Shown here: piece after piece, positions 44,568 to 53,778 of the stretch
Position numbering within the stretch: the first letter of the stretch is position 1
How the letters are laid out: each line of letters begins with the position of its first letter
Assembly: GCA_002426195.1 (NCBI GenBank)
Contig: DIOT01000005.1
Location: 62,001-126,000, forward strand
Length of the DNA stretch: 64,000 nucleotides
Direction: 5' to 3'
DNA from: Bacteroidales bacterium UBA5507
GTDB lineage: Bacteria > Bacteroidota > Bacteroidia > Bacteroidales > Lentimicrobiaceae
The notes under the pieces: generated by a model
Told to the model about the DNA's origin: nothing
What the model saw: only the letters and a program-made list of their open reading frames with translations
The model's database searches: none
Made by a program: the position numbers and the translations under genes

Positions 44568-44890
44568 TACTTAATTACCTCCCCCGACTTTTTTGAATAA
44601 CGTACTGATTTATTGGTCTTGGTGTCAACTTTACGGCCAACTCTTGTTGGTTTACCGGTATTATCAACAACCATAAGATTTGATATATGAATACCGGCCT
44701 CTTTCTTTACAATACCACCCTGAGTATTTTTAGCATTGGGCTTGGTACTTTTCGACATCATGTTTACTCCTTCAACAATAGCATACAATTTTTCAGTATC
44801 TACTTCAAGGACTTTACCCTGCTTGCCTTTTGAGTCACCGGCTATAACCTTCACGGTGTCGCCTTTCTTTATATTTAACTTTGTGCTCAT
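44567..44890 (-). CDS. rplX: 50S ribosomal protein L24 (uL24)
   Basis: A 107-residue assembly initiator with a KOW motif (KGDTVKVIAGDSKGKQGKVLEV) and GGIVKKEAGIHISNLMVVD. Eleven bases after rplN. Confidence 0.98.
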   Translation of the reverse strand: MSTKLNIKKGDTVKVIAGDSKGKQGKVLEVDTEKLYAIVEGVNMMSKSTKPNAKNTQGGIVKKEAGIHISNLMVVDNTGKPTRVGRKVDTKTNKSVRYSKKSGEVIK

Positions 44891-44901
44891 AGTTTGGTCA
44901 A

Positions 44902-45270
44902 TTAAAGCACCTCAGGTGCTAATGAAACAATCTTCATGTATTGTTTTTCGCGAAGTTCACGGGCCACCGGACCAAAGATACGGGTTCCTGTCATTTCGCC
45001 GGCATTGTTAAGCAACACTACAGCGTTGTCATCAAACCGGATATAAGATCCATCATTACGACGGATTTCCTTTTTGGTTCTTACCACCACAGCTTTAGCA
45101 ACAGTACCTTTTTTAATGTTTCCTGATGGGAGAGCATTTTTCACGGTAACTACTATTTTATCGCCGATAGAGGCATATTTTTTACGGGTTCCACCCAGTA
45201 CCCGGATGCACAGAACTTCTTTAGCTCCGCTATTATCTGCAACCGTAAGACGTGATTCCTGTTGTATCAT
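44902..45270 (-). CDS. rplN: 50S ribosomal protein L14 (uL14)
   Basis: A 122-residue subunit-interface protein. MIQQESRLTVADNSGAKEV and the C-terminal GTRIFGPVARELRE are invariant marks. Two bases after rpsQ. Confidence 0.98.
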   Translation of the reverse strand: MIQQESRLTVADNSGAKEVLCIRVLGGTRKKYASIGDKIVVTVKNALPSGNIKKGTVAKAVVVRTKKEIRRNDGSYIRFDDNAVVLLNNAGEMTGTRIFGPVARELREKQYMKIVSLAPEVL

Positions 45271-45272
45271 AA

Positions 45273-45530
45273 TTACTTAGCTCTTTCAATTATTTCAACT
45301 AATCTCCAGCATTTATTCTTGCTCAGGGGACGTGTTTCGGCTATACGAACAGTGTCGCCTATATTGCAGTCGTTTTTCTCATCGTGAGCAGCAAATTTGG
45401 AGGTTTTCTTTACAAACTTACCATATTTTGCGTGTTTTTCGCGGCGCTCAACCTGTACGGTGATGGTTTTTTCCATTTTATTGCTTACCACCACGCCAAT
45501 TCTTTCTTTTCTAAGATTTCTTGTTTCCAT
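45273..45530 (-). CDS. rpsQ: 30S ribosomal protein S17 (uS17)
   Basis: An 85-residue OB-fold 16S rRNA-binding protein. GVVVSNKMEKTITVQVERREKH and IAETRPLSKNKCWRLVEIIE are typical. Fifteen bases after rpmC. Confidence 0.97.
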   Translation of the reverse strand: METRNLRKERIGVVVSNKMEKTITVQVERREKHAKYGKFVKKTSKFAAHDEKNDCNIGDTVRIAETRPLSKNKCWRLVEIIERAK

Positions 45531-45545
45531 AGATCTTTCTCCCGA

Positions 45546-45776
45546 TTATTTATTTACAGTAGCATTTGACTGAGCCTGTGTTGCTTCATTAGCATTGCGT
45601 TTATGCAATTCTGTAAGCATACGGGCAACTGTTCTACGGTATGACTTAATCTTATTTGGGTTCTCAAGAGGAGACACAGCATGGTTTAGTCTTAGCTTAT
45701 CGAGCTGTTTGCGTTGTTCTTCGAGCCGCTCAATCAGCTCAGCTTTTGAAAGCTCTCTAATGACTTCTTGTTTCAT
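45546..45776 (-). CDS. rpmC: 50S ribosomal protein L29 (uL29)
   Basis: A 76-residue exit-tunnel protein. The two-helix core (ELSKAELIERLEEQRKQL, then RRTVARMLTELHKR) is followed by an Ala/Asn/Gln-rich tail of about twelve residues not found in the E. coli protein. Confidence 0.95.
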   Translation of the reverse strand: MKQEVIRELSKAELIERLEEQRKQLDKLRLNHAVSPLENPNKIKSYRRTVARMLTELHKRNANEATQAQSNATVNK

Positions 45777-45783
45777 CGTTGCT

Positions 45784-46212
45784 TTATATTGATTCTTCTA
45801 CGTAATCTCTTCTTACAATAAATTTGGTAGCAACCGGTAATTTCTGAGCAGCCAAACGTAAAGCTTCTTTTGCTACTTCTTCAGGAACTCCTTCTGCTTC
45901 AAACAATATACGTCCCGGGCTTACACGTGCTACAAAATATTCGGGTGCACCTTTACCTTTACCCATACGTACTTCGGCAGGTTTCTTCGTTACGGGTTTA
46001 TCCGGAAATATACGAATCCATATCTGTCCCTCACGTTTCATATGACGGCTAACCGCCTGACGTGCTGCCTCTATCTGTCTGCCGGTAATCCAGGCTTCTT
46101 CCAGGGTTTTGATTCCAAAAGATCCAAATGAAAGTTCTGCTCCACGTTTAGTGTTGCCTTTCATTTTGCCCTTCTGCATTTTCCTGTACTTAGTTTTCTT
46201 TGGCTGTAACAT
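45784..46212 (-). CDS. rplP: 50S ribosomal protein L16 (uL16)
   Basis: A 142-residue protein at the A-site and peptidyl transferase side. MLQPKKTKYRKMQKGKMKG, WIRIFPDKPVTKKPAEVRMGKGKG are standard. Seven bases before rpmC. Confidence 0.98.
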   Translation of the reverse strand: MLQPKKTKYRKMQKGKMKGNTKRGAELSFGSFGIKTLEEAWITGRQIEAARQAVSRHMKREGQIWIRIFPDKPVTKKPAEVRMGKGKGAPEYFVARVSPGRILFEAEGVPEEVAKEALRLAAQKLPVATKFIVRRDYVEESI

Positions 46213-46253
46213 TATTACAAAATATTGATCGGATTGTTACTTAATCTATTACT

Positions 46254-47033
46254 TTACTTTTTAGAACGGTCTCTTCCACCTTCACGGTTACCACCCGGCC
46301 TACCTGAACGAGATGGTCTTCCACCTTCACGTCTCTGACCCATAGGTTTATCACCACGACCCATTCCTGCAACGTTAGCGCTTTCAACACTAGGTACCAG
46401 TTCGGGTTTTCCGTAAATCTCACCTTTACAAATCCACACTTTTATACCTATACGTCCATATGTAGTATGAGCTTCGGCTAAAGCGTAGTCGATATCGGCT
46501 CTCAGTGTGTGCAGAGGAGTACGACCTTCTTTAATCATCTCACGACGGGCCATTTCAGCACCTGCCAATCGACCTGATATGTGAACCTTAATACCTTCTG
46601 CTCCAATACGCATGGTTCCTGCAATTGCAGTCTTTATTGCCCTGCGATAGGAAATACGACCTTCAATCTGACGGGCAATTGTACTGGCAACAATAGCTGC
46701 ATCCATTTCGGGGCGCTTAATCTCAGAAATGTTGATTTGGATTTCTTTTTTAGTGATCTTTTTCAGCTCTTCTTTAAGCTTATCAACTTCCTGGCCGCCT
46801 TTTCCAATAATGATTCCCGGACGGGCAGTATGTATAGTTACGGTAACCAGTTTGAGGGTGCGTTCAATAACAATCTTTGAAACACCGGCCTTCGATAAAC
46901 GAGCATTAAGATAATTACGAATCTGATCGTCTTCTACCAGTTTGTTTTCGAAACTTTTTCCACCATACCAGTTGGAATCCCATCCTCTGATGATGCCTAA
47001 CCTGTTACCTATTGGATTTGTTTTTTGTCCCAT
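46254..47033 (-). CDS. rpsC: 30S ribosomal protein S3 (uS3)
   Basis: A 259-residue protein at the mRNA entry. The KH domain (TVTIHTARPGIIIGKGGQEV) and the C-terminal domain (RRAIKTAIAGTMRIGAEGI, then TYGRIGIKVWICKGEIYG) are complete. The last 40 residues form a Gly/Arg/Ser-rich tail with repeated REGGRPSRSGR-like units, absent from E. coli S3. Similar tails occur in several Bacteroidota. Confidence 0.97.
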   Translation of the reverse strand: MGQKTNPIGNRLGIIRGWDSNWYGGKSFENKLVEDDQIRNYLNARLSKAGVSKIVIERTLKLVTVTIHTARPGIIIGKGGQEVDKLKEELKKITKKEIQINISEIKRPEMDAAIVASTIARQIEGRISYRRAIKTAIAGTMRIGAEGIKVHISGRLAGAEMARREMIKEGRTPLHTLRADIDYALAEAHTTYGRIGIKVWICKGEIYGKPELVPSVESANVAGMGRGDKPMGQRREGGRPSRSGRPGGNREGGRDRSKK

Positions 47034-47082
47034 TCAACAAAATATTATTTAGTTGTTTAAAGCCTGCTATGCAGATATTCAA

Positions 47083-47484
47083 TTATTCGGTTACTCTGTT
47101 ATCAATTACAATACTAACATGATTTGAGCGTTTGCGAATGCGGTGTGCTCTACCTTGTGGTGCAGTCCTGATTCTCTTGAGTGAACGGCCTCCGTCAACA
47201 CCAACTGATTTAATATACAGATTAGCGTTTTCCATGCGGATACCTTCATTTTTGGCCTGCCAATTAGCAAGTGCTGAAAGAACAAGCTTGTGCATACGCT
47301 TGCTAGCTTCCTGAGGTGCCATGTGAAGTACATGTAATGCAAGCTCAACTTTCATTCCGCGTACCATATCGGCAACAAGGCGCATCTTACGTGGTGAAGT
47401 AGGAACATTGTTCAATTTTGCAAAAGTTTCCTTCTTCTTAGCCTCTTTGATCATTTCGGCTCTATTGTGTTTACGTGATCCCAT
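47083..47484 (-). CDS. rplV: 50S ribosomal protein L22 (uL22)
   Basis: A 133-residue protein whose beta-hairpin lines the exit tunnel. NNVPTSPRKMRLVADMVRG and the C-terminal RRIRTAPQGRAHRIRKRSNHVSI-type sequence are present. It has about 20 extra N-terminal basic residues. Fifteen bases after rpsS. Confidence 0.97.
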   Translation of the reverse strand: MGSRKHNRAEMIKEAKKKETFAKLNNVPTSPRKMRLVADMVRGMKVELALHVLHMAPQEASKRMHKLVLSALANWQAKNEGIRMENANLYIKSVGVDGGRSLKRIRTAPQGRAHRIRKRSNHVSIVIDNRVTE

Positions 47485-47499
47485 TGCTATATTCTTTCT

Positions 47500-47778
47500 T
47501 TATTTTTTACCTTTATCTTTACTACCGGCGTGACCTCTGAATATACGGGTTGGAGAAAATTCACCAAACTTGTGACCAACCATATTTTCAGTAACATACA
47601 CCGGAATGAACTTGTTACCATTGTGCACTGCAATTGTTTGCCCTACAAAATCAGGAGAAATCATTGATGCGCGTGACCAGGTTTTAATAACAACCTTCTT
47701 ATTGGATGCAACAGCGTCCAATACTTTTTTCTCAAGTTTATAGTCTATATAAGGACCTTTTTTTAACGAACGGCTCAT
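47500..47778 (-). CDS. rpsS: 30S ribosomal protein S19 (uS19)
   Basis: A 92-residue head protein in complex with S13. MSRSLKKGPYIDYKLEKKV and HKFGEFSPTRIFRGHAG are standard. Twenty-three bases after rplB. Confidence 0.98.
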   Translation of the reverse strand: MSRSLKKGPYIDYKLEKKVLDAVASNKKVVIKTWSRASMISPDFVGQTIAVHNGNKFIPVYVTENMVGHKFGEFSPTRIFRGHAGSKDKGKK

Positions 47779-47801
47779 ATTAAAATACTGTTTATGATCA
47801 A

Positions 47802-48626
47802 TTATTTCTTCCTTCTTTCAATGATATACTTATTGGAAGCTTTCTTCGGATAACGAGTCTTGTAACCCTTAGCCGGGATACCCTTACGTGATCTTGGATG
47901 TCCTCCTGAAGCTCTTCCTTCACCACCACCCATCGGGTGATCAACAGGGTTCATAACAACTGCACGTGTGCGTGGACGACGTCCAAACCAGCGTGAGCGA
48001 CCGGCCTTACCGGAAACTTCAAGGTTATGCTCTGTATTTGAAACCATTCCGATTGTAGCTCTACATGCCTGCAGTATCATCCTGGTTTCACCTGAAGGCA
48101 GTTTAATGATTGCAAATTTACCATCGCGCGACATAAGTTGTGCTGAAGAACCTGCACTGCGTGCCATCTTTGCACCCTGACCCGGGCGTAGTTCAATATT
48201 GTGAATCACTGTACCGAAAGGAATTTCACTTAGATAAAGTGTATTGCCTATTTCGGGTTGCGCTCCTTTTCCTGATACAATTTGTTGACCAACTTTAAGG
48301 CCGTTAGGTGCAACAATATATCTCTTCTCGCCATCGGCATAGAATAGTAAAGCTATGCGGGCTGTGCGATTAGGATCGTATTCAATACTCTGAACAGTTG
48401 CCGGAATATTTTCTTTATCACGTTTGAAATCGATGATACGATATTTCTGTTTGTGACCGCCACCTATCGACCTTACGGTCATTTTACCATCATTATTTCT
48501 CCCACCTGATTTCTTCTGAGAAACCAGCAGGCTTTTCTCCGGACTGGTGGCTGTTATGTCATCCAGGGCGCTAATCAATTTGAAGCGCTGACTTGAAGTG
48601 GTCGGTTTGAATTTCTTTAAAGCCAT
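47802..48626 (-). CDS. rplB: 50S ribosomal protein L2 (uL2)
   Basis: A 274-residue protein needed for subunit association and peptidyl transfer. GGGHKQKYRIIDFKRDK, the MVSNTEHNLEVSGKAGRSRW region and VMNPVDHPMGGGEGRASGG with the conserved His are intact. Five bases after rplW. Confidence 0.98.
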   Translation of the reverse strand: MALKKFKPTTSSQRFKLISALDDITATSPEKSLLVSQKKSGGRNNDGKMTVRSIGGGHKQKYRIIDFKRDKENIPATVQSIEYDPNRTARIALLFYADGEKRYIVAPNGLKVGQQIVSGKGAQPEIGNTLYLSEIPFGTVIHNIELRPGQGAKMARSAGSSAQLMSRDGKFAIIKLPSGETRMILQACRATIGMVSNTEHNLEVSGKAGRSRWFGRRPRTRAVVMNPVDHPMGGGEGRASGGHPRSRKGIPAKGYKTRYPKKASNKYIIERRKK

Positions 48627-48631
48627 TATCT

Positions 48632-48922
48632 TTAAATATTGCTATAAAAATCAATTGTTTCACCTTCAGCTAATGTTACGATAGCTTTCTTATATGAACC
48701 AGAGGTTCCTTTTACGATACCGGTTTTGGTATAACGGCTTTTAAATTTGCCGTCGTAGTTCATAGTTTTTACTTCCCTAACATCAACCCCGTATAATTCC
48801 TCTACTGCTTTCTTTATCTGCAGCTTATTTGAGTCCCTCTTTACGATGAACCCATAACGGTGGAGCTTATCACCCAAGGCTGTCATCTTTTCCGTAACTA
48901 CCGGCTTAATTATGATTCCCAT
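48632..48922 (-). CDS. rplW: 50S ribosomal protein L23 (uL23)
   Basis: A 96-residue exit-site protein and docking point for trigger factor and SRP. IIKPVVTEKMTALGDKLHRY, LQIKKAVEELYGVDVREVKT fit the family. Forty-seven bases after rplD. Confidence 0.97.
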   Translation of the reverse strand: MGIIIKPVVTEKMTALGDKLHRYGFIVKRDSNKLQIKKAVEELYGVDVREVKTMNYDGKFKSRYTKTGIVKGTSGSYKKAIVTLAEGETIDFYSNI

Positions 48923-48969
48923 CGTTCTTTCTATTAATGGTTGTTAATCTCAGCGCTTATTGCGGTGAA

Positions 48970-49599
48970 TTAAATTTGAAAAACTTTTTCTATTTCTGCA
49001 ACCGACCCTTCGAGAATAATCAGATTATGAGCACGAAGAATTTCGTATGTATTTAAATCAGAGGCTCTTAGTACTCTAGCCTGTTTTAGGTTACGAGCCG
49101 ACAAATATATGGCTTTATTGCTCTCCCTCAACACCATAAGGGTCTTTTTGCCATTGAGTTTCAGGTTTTCAAGTATTTCAAGAAACTGTTTTGTCTTTGG
49201 CTTCTCTATGGTTATGTCTTCCAAAACAACTATGCTATTATTTTTAGCTTTATAGCTCAGAGCCGACATACGGGCCAATTGTTTCAGTTTATGATTGAGT
49301 TTAAAGCTATAATCTCTTGGGCGAGGGCCAAATACTCTGGCACCACCTCTCATAAGAGGAGACTTTATACTACCTGCTCTTGCTCCGCCGGTTCCTTTTT
49401 GCTTTTTCAGTTTTCGGGTACTTCCTGAAACTGTAGATTTTTCCTTCGAACTGTGCGTACCCTGACGTTGGTTAGCAAGATATTGCTTTGCATCAAGATA
49501 GATGGCGTGATCGTTGGGCTCGATGTTAAAGATCGAATCGCTAAGGGTTACTGTCTTGGCAGTTTTTTCTCCCTTTATATTATAAACTTCTAGCTCCAT
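48970..49599 (-). CDS. rplD: 50S ribosomal protein L4 (uL4)
   Basis: A 209-residue protein with a long loop in the exit tunnel. The loop region RKLKKQKGTGGARAGSIKSP is conserved. It overlaps the end of rplC by ten bases, so the two are coupled. E. coli L4 regulates the S10 operon; whether that holds here is unknown and I see no S10-type leader. Confidence 0.97.
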   Translation of the reverse strand: MELEVYNIKGEKTAKTVTLSDSIFNIEPNDHAIYLDAKQYLANQRQGTHSSKEKSTVSGSTRKLKKQKGTGGARAGSIKSPLMRGGARVFGPRPRDYSFKLNHKLKQLARMSALSYKAKNNSIVVLEDITIEKPKTKQFLEILENLKLNGKKTLMVLRESNKAIYLSARNLKQARVLRASDLNTYEILRAHNLIILEGSVAEIEKVFQI

Positions 49600-50219
49600 C
49601 TTTCAATAATTACATATGATCCATTAGCTCCGGGAACACCTCCCTTTACCAATAACAGATTCTTGTCCTTTACTATTTTTACTATCTGAAGATTAATCAA
49701 CTTTCTTCTCTTGTTGCCCATCTGGCCTGCCATTCTTATTCCTTTAAATACTCGTGATGGCCATGAGGATGCACCAACTGATCCGGGTGCTCTGAGCCTG
49801 TTGTGCTGTCCGTGAGTTTTACCACCAACACCATTAAAATTATGGCGACGAACTACACCCTGGAATCCTTTACCCTTGGTAGTTCCAACAACATCAATAT
49901 ACTCACCTTCAACGAATACATCAACACCAACCATTTCACCAAATTTTTTCTGGTGACCTGCTTCAAAACGTGTAAACTCTACAAGCTTTCTCTTTGGTGT
50001 AACTCCAGCTTTCTCAAAATGGCCTTTCTCGGCTTTATTTGTATGCTTTTCCTTCTTTTCCTCGTAAGCAAGCTGAATGGCATCATATCCATCAACTTCT
50101 TTTGTCCTGATCTGTGTGACAAAACAAGGGCCGGCTTCTATGACCGTTACTGGTATATTCTTGCCATTTGCATCGAATACACTGGTCATTCCGATTTTTT
50201 TTCCTATAATTCCTGACAT
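49590..50219 (-). CDS. rplC: 50S ribosomal protein L3 (uL3)
   Basis: A 209-residue early assembly protein near the peptidyl transferase centre. GKKIGMTSVFDANGKNIPVT, VVGTTKGKGFQGVVRRHNF and the RAPGSVGASSWPSRVFKG loop are intact. Sixty-seven bases after rpsJ. Confidence 0.98.
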   Translation of the reverse strand: MSGIIGKKIGMTSVFDANGKNIPVTVIEAGPCFVTQIRTKEVDGYDAIQLAYEEKKEKHTNKAEKGHFEKAGVTPKRKLVEFTRFEAGHQKKFGEMVGVDVFVEGEYIDVVGTTKGKGFQGVVRRHNFNGVGGKTHGQHNRLRAPGSVGASSWPSRVFKGIRMAGQMGNKRRKLINLQIVKIVKDKNLLLVKGGVPGANGSYVIIERWS

Positions 50220-50286
50220 TGCAGTATCATGTTTAATTTGATGATTCTTTTTTCAAACAGCACTCGGTGTTATTCACTGATTTGTA

Positions 50287-50592
50287 TCAGACCTTAATCT
50301 CAACTTCTACACCACTTGGTAACTCGAGCTTCATCAAAGCATCGATTGTCTTACTTGTGGTACTATAAATATCGAGTAAGCGTTTGTATGAATTTAGCTC
50401 GAACTGCTCTCTCGATTTCTTATTGACAAAGGTTGACCTCAACACAGTGTAGATCTTCTTATTGGTTGGTAATGGAATAGGTCCGTTTACCACTGCACCG
50501 GTTGATTTTACGGTCTTAACGATCTTTTCTGCTGATTTATCAACCAGGCTGTGATCGTACGATTTCAGTTTAATTCTGATCCTTTGGCTCAC
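50287..50592 (-). CDS. rpsJ: 30S ribosomal protein S10 (uS10)
   Basis: A 101-residue head protein that also acts as NusE in antitermination. Starts with GTG (VSQRIRIKLKSYDH read as Met), the only start that gives the family N-terminus. TGAVVNGPIPLPTNKK and MKLELPSGVEVEIKV are standard. Thirty-two bases after fusA. Confidence 0.97.
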   Translation of the reverse strand: MSQRIRIKLKSYDHSLVDKSAEKIVKTVKSTGAVVNGPIPLPTNKKIYTVLRSTFVNKKSREQFELNSYKRLLDIYSTTSKTIDALMKLELPSGVEVEIKV

Positions 50593-50624
50593 TTTACTTT
50601 GAGTTTATTGATTTAATCTTTACT

Positions 50625-52733
50625 TTATTTTATAAGATATCCTTTAATCTTGTATATTATATCGTCAGTCATTGACTTCGGTAATTCGGCATAATGTGAA
50701 AACTCCATACTTGAATTACCACGCCCCGACGTTATTGTACGTAAACTTGTTACATATCCAAACATCTCAGCTAAAGGAACGTGTGCTTTAACTATCTGAT
50801 AACGATTCTTGTGTTCAATTCCCTCTACACTGGCTCTGCGCTTATTAAGATCACTGGTTATGTCACCTACATATTCATCAGGAACATTTACCTCCAAACG
50901 CATCACAGGCTCCATAAGTACGGATTTTGCTTTGCGTGCTGCTTCCTTAAACCCAACCTTTGCACAAATCTCAAAAGCTAAAGCATCTGAATCTACCTGA
51001 TGGAACGATCCGTCAATAACTCTAACTTTAAGACTTTCGAGACTAAAGCCGGCCAGAACGCCATTCTGCATTGCAATCTTAAATCCCTTTTCAATAGCCG
51101 GCATATATTCCTTAGGAATATTTCCACCTTTAACATCATTAATAAATTGCAATCCTCTGAAACCTTCATCAGCCGGACCCATTTCAAAGAGTATATCGGC
51201 AAACTTACCACGACCACCATGCTGTCTTTTATATACTTCACGATGCTCAATAGTTGATGTAATTGCTTCTTTATATGCTACCTGAGGATTACCCTTATTA
51301 ATTTCTATCTTAAATTCTCTTCTTAAACGATCAGTGATGATTTCTAAATGAAGTTCTCCCATACCGCTAATTACGGTTTGACCTGTTTCCTCATCAATCT
51401 TAACATTAAATGTAGGATCTTCTTCAGCTAGCTTAATCAAAGAAGCTTCGAGTTTTTCAACATCATCCTGAGTCTTTGGCTCAACTGCTAAATTAATAAC
51501 TGGTTCGGGGAATTTGATTGCTTCAAGTACTATAGGGTGTTTTTCATCGCAAATAGTATCACCTGTACGCAACTCTTTAAAGCCAACAAGTGCAGCAATA
51601 TCTCCTGCTTCAATTGATTCAAGAGGATTCTGTTTGTTAGCATTCATCTGCATTATTCTTGAAATTCGCTCTTTCTTCTGAGTACCAGTGTTCAGAACAT
51701 AACTTCCGGCAGAAAGCACACCTGAATAAACTTTTACAAAGGCTAGCCTACCAACATAAGGATCTGTTGCTATCTTAAATACAAGACCAGCAAAAGGTTC
51801 GCTAACATCAGTTTTTCTTTCCTCTTCAGTTTCTGTCTTTGGATTAAGACCCATAACTGAAGCAATTTCAGAAGGATTTGGAAGATATGCTACAACAGCA
51901 TCGATCAATGGTTGTACCCCTTTATTTCTGAAAGATGCTCCACAAAGGACCGGTGTTATTCTATGCTCTATTGTAGCTTTGCGAATTACACGACGAATTT
52001 CTTCAGGAGTAAGTAAATTTGGGTCAACCAGAAATTTTTCAAAGAGTGATTCCTCTTCTTCAGCCACACCTTCAATTAATTTAAGACGATATTCATCAAC
52101 GATCTCTTTAAGTTCGCCTGGAACCTCGGTAACTGAATATTCAGCGCCCAGCGACCCATTGTTATCATCCCAAATAATTGCTTTATTAGTAACCAGATCA
52201 ACAACCCCGGTAAAGTTCTCTTCATCACCAACAGGGATTTGAAGAACAACAGGATTAGCGCCCAGTTTATCTTTTATTTGATTAATTACTTCAAAAAAAT
52301 CAGCACCGGCTCTGTCCATTTTGTTGACAAAACTGATGCGTGGAACATGATACTTATCGGCCTGTTTCCAAACTGTTTCACTTTGAGGCTCAACACCATC
52401 AACAGCACTGAATATTGCAACCGCACCATCCAGGACTCTTAATGAGCGCTCAACTTCCACAGTAAAATCAACGTGACCGGGAGTATCAATAATATTAATC
52501 TTATATTTTTCGCCACTAAAGTTCCAAAATACGGTTGTAGCAGCTGAAGTTATTGTGATACCGCGTTCCTGTTCCTGGATCATCCAGTCCATCGTTGCAG
52601 TACCTTCATGTACTTCACCAATTTTATAGTTTTGTCCTGTATAGTACAAAATACGCTCAGTCGTCGTGGTTTTACCCGCGTCGATGTGCGCCATAATGCC
52701 GATGTTGCGTGTATGTGCTAATTTTTCCGACAT
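50625..52733 (-). CDS. fusA: Elongation factor G
   Basis: A 702-residue GTPase for ribosomal translocation. G1 AHIDAGKTTT at residues 15-24, G3 DTPGHVDF, G4 NKMDR, then domains II-V; the domain IV loop and the C-terminal NSSMEFSHYAELP are present. It is part of the str operon between rpsG and rpsJ. Length and context indicate the canonical translocase rather than a recycling-only paralogue. Confidence 0.98.
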   Translation of the reverse strand: MSEKLAHTRNIGIMAHIDAGKTTTTERILYYTGQNYKIGEVHEGTATMDWMIQEQERGITITSAATTVFWNFSGEKYKINIIDTPGHVDFTVEVERSLRVLDGAVAIFSAVDGVEPQSETVWKQADKYHVPRISFVNKMDRAGADFFEVINQIKDKLGANPVVLQIPVGDEENFTGVVDLVTNKAIIWDDNNGSLGAEYSVTEVPGELKEIVDEYRLKLIEGVAEEEESLFEKFLVDPNLLTPEEIRRVIRKATIEHRITPVLCGASFRNKGVQPLIDAVVAYLPNPSEIASVMGLNPKTETEEERKTDVSEPFAGLVFKIATDPYVGRLAFVKVYSGVLSAGSYVLNTGTQKKERISRIMQMNANKQNPLESIEAGDIAALVGFKELRTGDTICDEKHPIVLEAIKFPEPVINLAVEPKTQDDVEKLEASLIKLAEEDPTFNVKIDEETGQTVISGMGELHLEIITDRLRREFKIEINKGNPQVAYKEAITSTIEHREVYKRQHGGRGKFADILFEMGPADEGFRGLQFINDVKGGNIPKEYMPAIEKGFKIAMQNGVLAGFSLESLKVRVIDGSFHQVDSDALAFEICAKVGFKEAARKAKSVLMEPVMRLEVNVPDEYVGDITSDLNKRRASVEGIEHKNRYQIVKAHVPLAEMFGYVTSLRTITSGRGNSSMEFSHYAELPKSMTDDIIYKIKGYLIK

Positions 52734-52781
52734 TCTTGTTTGTACTTTACTTTATTTGCTATAAATTGTTAGTAGATTGAA

Positions 52782-53249
52782 TTAGAATCTGAAATGTGAG
52801 AACGCCTTATTAGCATCGGCCATACGGTGAGTATCTTCTTTCTTTTTGAAAGCGGCACCTTCCTCTTTATAAGCAGCCATAATTTCACCGGCTAGTTTAG
52901 CAGCCATTGTTTTTTCATGACGTTTACGTGAGAAGAGGATAAGATTCTTCATACCGATAGAGCTTTTACGGGCAGGGCGGATTTCAGAAGGAATCTGGAA
53001 AGTAGCACCACCTATACGACGGCTACGAACCTCAACATTAGGAGTAACGTTGTTAAGTGCTTTCTTCCATACTTCTAAACCGTCTTCATTAGTTTTTTCT
53101 GAAACTGTTTCAATAGCTTCATAAAAAATCTGGAAAGCAAGGTTTTTCTTACCTGTGTACATCAGGTTGTTAACGAACTTAGTTACAAGAACGTCACCAA
53201 ACTTCGGATCAGGAAGAATTATTCTCTTTTTTGGTTTTGATTTCCTCAT
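52782..53249 (-). CDS. rpsG: 30S ribosomal protein S7 (uS7)
   Basis: A 155-residue primary 16S rRNA-binding protein in the head. MRKSKPKKRIILPDPKFGD, LNNVTPNVEVRSRRIGGATFQIP and the ANKAFSHFRF tail are standard. Thirty-seven bases after rpsL. Confidence 0.98.
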   Translation of the reverse strand: MRKSKPKKRIILPDPKFGDVLVTKFVNNLMYTGKKNLAFQIFYEAIETVSEKTNEDGLEVWKKALNNVTPNVEVRSRRIGGATFQIPSEIRPARKSSIGMKNLILFSRKRHEKTMAAKLAGEIMAAYKEEGAAFKKKEDTHRMADANKAFSHFRF

Positions 53250-53286
53250 TGTTTCTATTCTTTACGGTTACCTGAAACCGGAATTA

Positions 53287-53694
53287 TTATTTTTTACCTT
53301 TTGCCGGAGCTGCTGCTTTTCCACCTTTTGGGCGCTTTGTGCCGTACTTTGAACGACGTTGGTTGCGACCATCAACTCCTGAAGTATCAAGGGCTCCCCT
53401 TATGATGTGATATCTAACACCCGGAAGGTCTTTTACCCTACCACCACGAATCATTACGATTGAGTGTTCCTGAAGGTTGTGACCTTCACCCGGAATGTAA
53501 GCATTAACTTCTTTACTATTGGTGAGACGAACCCTGGCAACCTTCCGCATAGCTGAGTTAGGTTTCTTTGGTGTGGTGGTATAAACCCTTACACAAACTC
53601 CTCTTCGCTGTGGGCAACCATCCAGAGCAGGTGATTTACTCTTGTAGGTAAACTTTTTACGGCCTTTACGAACCAATTGCGAAATTGTAGGCAT
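53287..53694 (-). CDS. rpsL: 30S ribosomal protein S12 (uS12)
   Basis: A 135-residue decoding-centre protein. The TTTPKKPNSAMRKVARVRL segment with the Lys of the streptomycin loop, and DLPGVRYHIIRGALDTSGV with the second Lys/Asp region, are wild type in form. First gene of the str operon; a perfect promoter lies about 53 bases upstream. Confidence 0.98.
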   Translation of the reverse strand: MPTISQLVRKGRKKFTYKSKSPALDGCPQRRGVCVRVYTTTPKKPNSAMRKVARVRLTNSKEVNAYIPGEGHNLQEHSIVMIRGGRVKDLPGVRYHIIRGALDTSGVDGRNQRRSKYGTKRPKGGKAAAPAKGKK

Positions 53695-53727
53695 ATCAAT
53701 ACTTTTAATTTTTATTTGTTGCTGCTT

Positions 53728-53742
53728 CCCCTTTTTTTGGGG
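53728..53742 (-). other. Hairpin at the 5' end of the str operon transcript
   Basis: A CCCC/GGGG stem with a seven-A loop on the minus strand, lying just after the -7 element of the rpsL promoter. It should form on the first bases of the mRNA and may affect its stability, comparable to the hairpin at the start of the tRNA-tuf transcript. Confidence 0.45.
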
Positions 53743-53746
53743 TCTG

Positions 53747-53777
53747 CAAAAGTACTACTATAATTGTAAATTACAAA
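53747..53777 (-). promoter_or_regulatory. Bacteroidota-type promoter of the str operon
   Basis: On the minus strand TTTG (53774-53777), 19 bases, TACTTTTG (53747-53754): a full match to the phylum consensus. It likely drives rpsL and the ribosomal genes behind it with a 5' leader of about 45 bases. Confidence 0.87.
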
Positions 53778-53778
53778 C

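Noticed and set aside
49803..50216. A 137-codon plus-strand frame opposite rplC
   Set aside because: Antisense shadow of a conserved ribosomal gene, Cys/Phe-rich with no recognisable motif.
50593..50624. S10-type (L4-regulated) leader before rpsJ
   Set aside because: Only 32 bases separate fusA and rpsJ, too short for that structure.
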